Positions 5,944 through 10,026 of a DNA stretch of 10,026 nt are shown here, piece by piece. Each line of letters opens with the position of its first letter. Within the stretch, counting starts at the first letter, position 1. Origin of the DNA: an uncultured Eubacteriales bacterium (GTDB taxonomy: Bacteria > Bacillota > Clostridia > UBA1381 > UBA9506); NCBI GenBank assembly GCA_902478395.1, contig CABSKZ010000078.1, positions 1 through 10,026 on the forward strand, read 5' to 3'. Below the pieces are notes generated by a model. It was given only the letters and a program-made list of their open reading frames with translations, was not told the DNA's origin and searched no databases. The position numbers were made by a program, and so were the translations under genes.

Positions 5944-7182
5944 ATGATACATAAATTTCGGTGGAAGTCCGGTGTTCTGAAAATAACAGCAGTGATTTTG
6001 ATATGCCTGCTCAATATAGTTGTCGTGACGGCAGAGGATGCGGAGGGGTGTACGCGCGGCGAGGCGGTAAAAATATTGGTTGACGTACTCAAACACAATG
6101 GATTTGCCGTCCCAGCGGGACAAGATGTGTTTGCCGATACGAAAGATCCTGCTGCCCAGGCGGCAGCTGCACTTAAACTCGTGCAGGGGGATGAGCACGG
6201 ACGGTTCAATGAGCAGGAACCACTGAAACTGCAGGATTTGACCGTTATGTTCCACCGGCTGTTCAACCGTTACGCGCCGGACATCTATTATAACACGATG
6301 TACATTCACCCGTTTACGGATGGAGACAAAATTTCCGGCTACGCGAAGCCTTCGGTTGATATGATGTCTATCTTCGGCATCTATTTGCCGTTTGAGGAAA
6401 ATGAGTTCCGTCCGCTGTCCGTTCCGGAAAGCGGGCAGGTCCGGGTTCTCGCGCAATATTGTATGGAACAGATGAAATCCGCACCGCGCAGCCAGGGCGG
6501 TGCGATGCCGAAAAAGAAGGTTCCGATTCTGATGTATCATTGCATCAGCCAGCATGAAGGAGGAACGAATCGATATTTATTTGTCAGCCCGAATAATTTT
6601 GAGGATCAAATCCGCTATTTCAAGGATAACAACTACCAGTTTCTATTCCCGGAGGAACTGAGCTATGCGGATAAAACACAGAAATCCGTTGTTCTGACGC
6701 TGGATGACGGTTATTTGGACAACTACACCAACGCGTATCCGATTTTGAAAAAATACGGTGCGAAAGCAACCGTTTTCATACCGTCTGACTATATCGGCCA
6801 GACAGGGTATTTGTCAGCCGGACAACTGAAAGAAATGTCCGACAGCGGATTTGTCCGCATCTATAGTCATGGCAAAACGCATACGGATATGTCAAAAATG
6901 TCTGCGGAGGAGTGTGAACGGGAATACCGCGAATCCAATGACCGGATAACGGCAATAACCGGACGGGAGGTTCTGTCCTTTACTTATCCGAACGGGCGCT
7001 ATTCACAGACGTCGCTGGCACAGGCAAAGCGTTTTTACCGTGTCGCATTTCTGGGACTGAAGGGCAAAACGACGAAGGAGGGCGACCCGCATAGCCTCCG
7101 CAGAATCACGGCGGACGGCCGGGAGAGCCTGGAGCAATTTATGAGATGTGCCGGTTGGAAAATCGGCGTGCCGCTCGATTAA
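5944..7182 (+). CDS. Secreted SLH-domain polysaccharide deacetylase (NodB/CE4)
   Basis: This 412-residue exported enzyme is predicted to remove N-acetyl groups from cell-surface polysaccharide or peptidoglycan. Residues 1-30 form a signal peptide or anchor (basic start, hydrophobic 11-29, possible cleavage after VVTA). Residues 36-107 and about 110-172 are S-layer-homology-like repeats (CTRGEAVKILVDVL, F.DTKD, GRFNEQEPL; then PFTDGDKISGYAKP), suggesting noncovalent wall attachment. The NodB domain starts near 194 with PILMYH. Motif 1 is TLDDGY (Asp254, Asp255), the metal ligands are His309 and His313 in SHGKTH, motif 3 is YPNGRY (348-353), and LRRIT marks the last motif. The PILMYH start resembles PgaB/IcaB-like enzymes more than PdaA. 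The ATG is preceded by AGGTGAT (5927-5933); nearby ATG and GTG codons run into a stop. It is probably read from 5574-5603, with a long leader, and ends at terminator 7323-7358. Confidence 0.9.
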   Translation: MIHKFRWKSGVLKITAVILICLLNIVVVTAEDAEGCTRGEAVKILVDVLKHNGFAVPAGQDVFADTKDPAAQAAAALKLVQGDEHGRFNEQEPLKLQDLTVMFHRLFNRYAPDIYYNTMYIHPFTDGDKISGYAKPSVDMMSIFGIYLPFEENEFRPLSVPESGQVRVLAQYCMEQMKSAPRSQGGAMPKKKVPILMYHCISQHEGGTNRYLFVSPNNFEDQIRYFKDNNYQFLFPEELSYADKTQKSVVLTLDDGYLDNYTNAYPILKKYGAKATVFIPSDYIGQTGYLSAGQLKEMSDSGFVRIYSHGKTHTDMSKMSAEECEREYRESNDRITAITGREVLSFTYPNGRYSQTSLAQAKRFYRVAFLGLKGKTTKEGDPHSLRRITADGRESLEQFMRCAGWKIGVPLD

Positions 7183-7322
7183 TCTGACAAGATAGTAAAC
7201 ATTGTTACCGTTCTCGCTCTTCTGTTGTGAGTTTTTATAGCGTTCGGGCCGCAATTTGTGCACCTGCTGGGCGCATGATGTTCAATGCTGGACGGAACTG
7301 TTTCGATTATTAATTTTTTCTT

Positions 7323-7358
7323 AAAACTCGGTTTTCCTGTGGAAAACTGAGTTTTTTT
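7323..7358 (+). terminator. Intrinsic terminator after the deacetylase gene
   Basis: A 15-bp stem (7323-7337 with 7341-7355, including one G-U pair, 3-nt loop) runs straight into a T7 tract (7352-7358). It lies 140 bp after the deacetylase stop. The complementary strand lacks a T-tract, so it acts in the plus direction. Confidence 0.88.
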
Positions 7359-7757
7359 ATGGTATACTTTACTGTACGGACAGATGAACGAAAAACAGGA
7401 ATGTTTGCGGCCTTTTAAAACGGGCTGGCAAGGCATTTTCCAATAAATATCTGTGCCGGAATATCATACAATTTACACCGCCTGAATAAGATTGAAGTAG
7501 TGTAACGAGGCGCTGATCTCCCGCAACATTTAGACTGCCCATTATGCACGGTTTGTTGAAAGCTGCAAAGACAAACAGGGTTTGCTGTTTGTACGCCTTT
7601 CAAAAATACCTGCATTTCCGGCCTGCTGTTGTGGCGGGAGGAATAGCCGGAGAATCTCCGTTATCAACCTCGTTGAACTGTGCTGCAGTATGAAATTTCC
7701 CTGGCCGGAATATTTTCTGCTGTTACATTATAAAGAATGGCGGTGTGGGGTATGATT
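7359..7757 (+). other. Long gene-free region upstream of cwlD
   Basis: About 400 bp contain no protein-like frame. A possible extended -10 (TGGTATACT, 7361-7368... region just after the terminator) has no matching -35. An 8-bp hairpin (7571-7578 with 7585-7592), extendable outward to GAAAG/CTTTC near 7559 and 7597, lacks a T-tract. Several GC-rich palindromes (around 7619-7660) follow. The promoter of cwlD should be here, but none is convincing. If cwlD is sporulation-controlled, its sigma-E/G-type elements would not be recognisable to me with confidence. Confidence 0.4.
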
Positions 7758-8467
7758 ATGTTTATAAGAAAATGGAATGTGGCATTGCTTGCGGCGATTC
7801 TGGTCGTTGCGGTAGTTGCCGTCGGGCTTCTGGGGCAAAACTGGCGGGAAGCGCAGACGGTTTCTATCCCAAGCTTTGGCAAGCGGGTCATTGTCGACGC
7901 GGGGCATGGCTTTCCGGATGGCGGCGCGGTGGGAGAACTCGGTATCCAGGAAAAGGATTTAAACCTGAAAATCGCGCAATACTTGCAGGAGTTTTTGGAG
8001 CAGAGCGGCACGGACGTCATTTTGACCCGCTCTGATGACAATGGCATTTACGACGTGGAAAGCGGCAATATCAAATCAAAGAAACGGGCGGATATGTTTA
8101 GCAGAGAAAAAATCATCAACCAGTCGGACGCAGATGCGTTTGTCAGCATCCATATGAATAAATTTACGGATGCACAGTACAGCGGTCCGCAGGTGTTTTT
8201 CTCGAAAAACAATGCGGAGAGCAAGCCCTTTGCGCAGATAGTCCAACAGAAGCTGATATCCACGCTGGAGCCGGAATCGCACCGGGAAATTAAGCAGGCC
8301 AATAATGATATTTATTATTGAAAAAAGCGAAGATTCCAGCAGTGTTAATTGAGTGCGGCTTTCTTTCCAACGCGAAGGAAGAAAAACTATTGGTCAGTGA
8401 CGAGTACCAGCGTCAGGTGGCGTGGGCCATCTATGGCGGCATCATTGAATATTTTGCGGGCAGGTAG
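7758..8467 (+). pseudogene. cwlD: CwlD-type N-acetylmuramoyl-L-alanine amidase, interrupted by a frameshift
   Basis: CwlD cleaves the stem peptide from muramic acid, the first step to muramic delta-lactam in spore cortex. The ATG at 7758 (GTGGGG 8-14 bases ahead) gives a signal-anchor (residues 7-25) and an Amidase_3 domain: DAGHG with His50, DGGAVG, Glu65 in GIQEKD, and His132 in SIHMN. An ATG at 7737 in frame is the alternative start. After NDIYY the frame hits TGA at 8319-8321. The expected continuation, LLKKAKIPAVLIECGFLSN, is in the -1 frame and runs to TAG 8465-8467. Adding one base near 8315 restores a ~236-residue protein, the length of Bacillus CwlD (237). The catalytic Glu of LIECGFLSN lies past the break, so the truncated product should be inactive. 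Identity is sure. Real mutation versus sequencing or assembly error is undecided. A stop precedes the A6 run, so classical slippage there does not rescue it. Confidence 0.9.
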
Positions 8468-8488
8468 GCAGTTTGCCGGCTTTATACG

Positions 8489-8496
8489 AAGGAGAG
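8489..8496 (+). promoter_or_regulatory. Ribosome binding site fixing a TTG start
   Basis: AAGGAGAG lies 7 bases before TTG 8504-8506 and no other start codon fits, which decides the start of the following gene. Confidence 0.8.
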
Positions 8497-8503
8497 AGGT
8501 AGA

Positions 8504-9649
8504 TTGAAAAAATTCAAAATCCCATACATCAGCGTGATACCTGTCCTAATTATCGCGTTTTTTCTGTTTAAACTAATTTTTACCACGGAGATATCTATTT
8601 CCGGCATTTTTTCAGTGGCGTATTCCTGTATTGCATATTTCGTGTGGGGGCTGGTTTTAGCGTACCTCTTAAATCCGGCGATGGTATTTTTTGAAAATTT
8701 AATCCATTCGCAGAAGGATTCGCCCAGGGTTGCGCATGTAAAACGGGGCGGCGTTGTAGCGTTTTTATACCTGCTGATTGCTGGGAGTATCACGATTTTC
8801 ATCGTGGCAATTGCCCCGACAATCCGCACCGGAGTTTCTGAATTGGTGGATAATATTCCCCGGTATGCTCAGAATTTTGAAATGTGGATAACGGATATTA
8901 CAAACCGGTTTGACCCGGAACTTGCCGCTACCGTGGAGGAGTATGTGTCCAACGTGTTTGCGACAATGTACAACTGGCTCAAGGGCGTTGTTGATTTTTC
9001 GTCCATTGGCGGGGCTGTCACCTCGGCCGTCTCCGTGTCTGCGCAGATGGTAATGCGGTTTTTCTTTGGCATTGTCGTTTCCATCTACTTCCTGATGGGG
9101 AAGGAGGAACTGATTACACAGTTCAAACGGTTCTTATACGCCATATTCAGCAAAGCTTTTGCACGGAAAACGGTTGAAACGGGCCGGGAAATCAATGTCA
9201 TTTTTATGAACTTTGTCGTCAGCAAAATTTTACAGTCGCTGATTATGTTCATCATTGGCCTCATTGTCCTGATTCCGCTTAAGGTTCCGCTGGCGCCGCT
9301 TATCAGCCTGATTATTGCGATTACGAACATGATCCCGTATTTTGGGCCGTGGATTGGCGCAGTTCCGTGTGTGCTGCTTGCGATGTTCTATGACCCATGG
9401 AAGGCGTTGATTGTCATTATCTACGCGGTGGGCATCCAGATTCTTGACAACCTCATCATCGGTCCGAAAATCATGTCCGACCAGGTGGGAATCAGCCCGC
9501 TTTTGGTTATTGCGGGCGTCACCATTGGCGGTACATTCGGCGGGATTTTGGGAATGTTTCTCGGTGTGCCGTTTGTTGCCGTTGCAAAGCTGGTGTTCTA
9601 TGACCGGTTTGTTGAGAAGCGGCTTAAGGAAAAAGAGGTGGAAATCTAA
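8504..9649 (+). CDS. AI-2E family (YtvI/PerM-type) membrane transporter
   Basis: This 381-residue polytopic membrane protein has hydrophobic segments near residues 10-27, 38-58, 84-106, 182-198, 236-258, 262-290, 299-314 and 331-365. A soluble, helix-forming stretch at about 108-178 is the usual layout of this superfamily. NMIPYFGPWIGAVP (275-288) and DNLIIGPKIM (315-324) are its family motifs. Members include TqsA (autoinducer-2 export), Na+/H+ antiporter-like proteins and the Bacillus sporulation membrane protein YtvI, so the substrate cannot be assigned. It starts at a TTG with a strong Shine-Dalgarno. It begins 36 bp after the cwlD stop with no terminator between, so the two are probably cotranscribed, and the frameshift in cwlD could reduce its expression through polarity. 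No clear terminator follows before the rpmE promoter. Confidence 0.9.
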   Translation: MKKFKIPYISVIPVLIIAFFLFKLIFTTEISISGIFSVAYSCIAYFVWGLVLAYLLNPAMVFFENLIHSQKDSPRVAHVKRGGVVAFLYLLIAGSITIFIVAIAPTIRTGVSELVDNIPRYAQNFEMWITDITNRFDPELAATVEEYVSNVFATMYNWLKGVVDFSSIGGAVTSAVSVSAQMVMRFFFGIVVSIYFLMGKEELITQFKRFLYAIFSKAFARKTVETGREINVIFMNFVVSKILQSLIMFIIGLIVLIPLKVPLAPLISLIIAITNMIPYFGPWIGAVPCVLLAMFYDPWKALIVIIYAVGIQILDNLIIGPKIMSDQVGISPLLVIAGVTIGGTFGGILGMFLGVPFVAVAKLVFYDRFVEKRLKEKEVEI

Positions 9650-9730
9650 CAAATTGCTGGCGTTTGCCGGAGGCTGTTTCGCGGATTTTGCATGTGGAAT
9701 GGTTTGTGGAGAAAAAAATTAAAAAAACAG

Positions 9731-9759
9731 TTGCATTCTGACAGGTTGTGTGTTATAAT
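9731..9759 (+). promoter_or_regulatory. Promoter of rpmE
   Basis: TTGCAT (9731-9736), a 17-bp spacer and a perfect TATAAT (9754-9759) predict a start near 9766 and a leader of about 78 nt before the L31 ATG. Confidence 0.85.
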
Positions 9760-9794
9760 CTATCTGTTGTTTATGTGTACTTGCATTTAACGCT

Positions 9795-9812
9795 GTTTTG
9801 CTGCGGCAAAAT
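9795..9812 (+). promoter_or_regulatory. Stem-loop in the rpmE leader
   Basis: A 7-bp stem (9795-9801 with 9806-9812, one G-U pair, TGCG loop) sits mid-leader, 18 bases before the GAGGTG ribosome binding site. Ribosomal protein L31 leaders are known autoregulatory RNAs in several phyla. I cannot confirm that this one matches a described motif. Confidence 0.4.
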
Positions 9813-9843
9813 GGTATTAAGATACTGAAAGAGGTGAAAGACA

Positions 9844-10026
9844 ATGAAAGAGGGAATTCATCCGAAATATTCTCAAACTACAATAAAATGTGCCTGCGGT
9901 GAAGTGATTGAAACAGGTTCCACGAAGGAAAATATTACGGTAGAAATCTGTTCCAAGTGCCATCCGTTCTTTACCGGCAAACAGAAGCTGGTTGATACAG
10001 GCGGGCGTGTTGAGAAGTTCAGAAAG
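9844..10026 (+). CDS. rpmE: 50S ribosomal protein L31, zinc-binding type (3' end outside window)
   Basis: This is the large-subunit protein L31, which bridges the 50S and 30S subunits. The 61 visible codons begin MKEGIHPKY and continue with CACGEVIETGSTKE, EICSKCHPFFTGKQK and GRVEKFRK, an unmistakable L31 with usual length about 66-70 residues, so only a few codons are missing. The CxC (16, 18) plus CSKC (about 36, 39) pattern is the zinc-binding RpmE form rather than the Cys-free RpmE2 that replaces it under zinc limitation. The ATG is preceded by GAGGTG (9831-9836) at 7-base spacing. It has its own promoter and a stem-loop leader. Confidence 0.97.
   Translation, partial: MKEGIHPKYSQTTIKCACGEVIETGSTKENITVEICSKCHPFFTGKQKLVDTGGRVEKFRK

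Noticed and set aside
8317..8327. Programmed -1 frameshift at the A6 run in cwlD
   Set aside because: The zero-frame TGA is reached before the A run, so ribosomes would stop before slipping there; the upstream codons do not form a standard slippery heptamer.

Overview
The window looks like a chromosomal segment from an anaerobic, probably spore-forming Clostridia member, perhaps of the Oscillospiraceae/Ruminococcaceae type. The signs are Shine-Dalgarno-led genes with some GTG and TTG starts, moderate GC, a CwlD-type cortex amidase, a deacetylase with S-layer-homology-like repeats, a four-Cys ribosomal protein L31, and a Cys-rich protein family I associate with Clostridia. Genus-level placement is inference.

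Layout. (1) Positions 1-486 hold the C-terminal end of what looks like a glycoside hydrolase family 2 beta-mannosidase, cut by the window edge. (2) Positions 487-2530 are a decayed zone. It holds an unassigned spacer, a bidirectional terminator, a 5'-truncated copy of the Cys-rich family (931-1575, minus), a frame-broken relic of unknown function (about 1684-2190, minus), and the last ~58 codons of a tyrosine recombinase (2296-2469, plus). The recombinase relic stops about 70 bp from the 3' end of a tRNA-Ala(CGC) gene (2538-2613, minus). That is the geometry of an integrative element once seated at a tRNA and since deleted. (3) Positions 2745-5176 (minus) encode a three-gene ABC-2 exporter: ATPase, permease, permease. 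It is read from a strong sigma-A-type promoter at 5287-5315, with a hairpin in the leader. (4) Positions 5320-5943 carry no gene I recognise. They contain a consensus plus-strand promoter (5574-5603), then about 300 bp packed with inverted repeats that could fold into a multi-branched RNA. (5) Positions 5944-9649 (plus) are envelope genes: a secreted SLH/NodB polysaccharide deacetylase with its own terminator, a cwlD amidase broken by a one-base frameshift, and an AI-2E/YtvI-type membrane protein closely following it. (6) rpmE (L31), with its own promoter and a leader stem-loop, begins at 9844 and runs off the window.

How it fits together. The deacetylase and CwlD act on the same kind of substrate. 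In Bacillus, CwlD and the deacetylase PdaA jointly make muramic delta-lactam in spore cortex, so a peptidoglycan-remodelling neighbourhood is plausible, although this deacetylase is not an obvious PdaA. I see no convincing new defence or mobile system. The most unusual items are the promoter plus hairpin-dense element at 5574-5910, the tRNA/integrase scar, and the cwlD frameshift.
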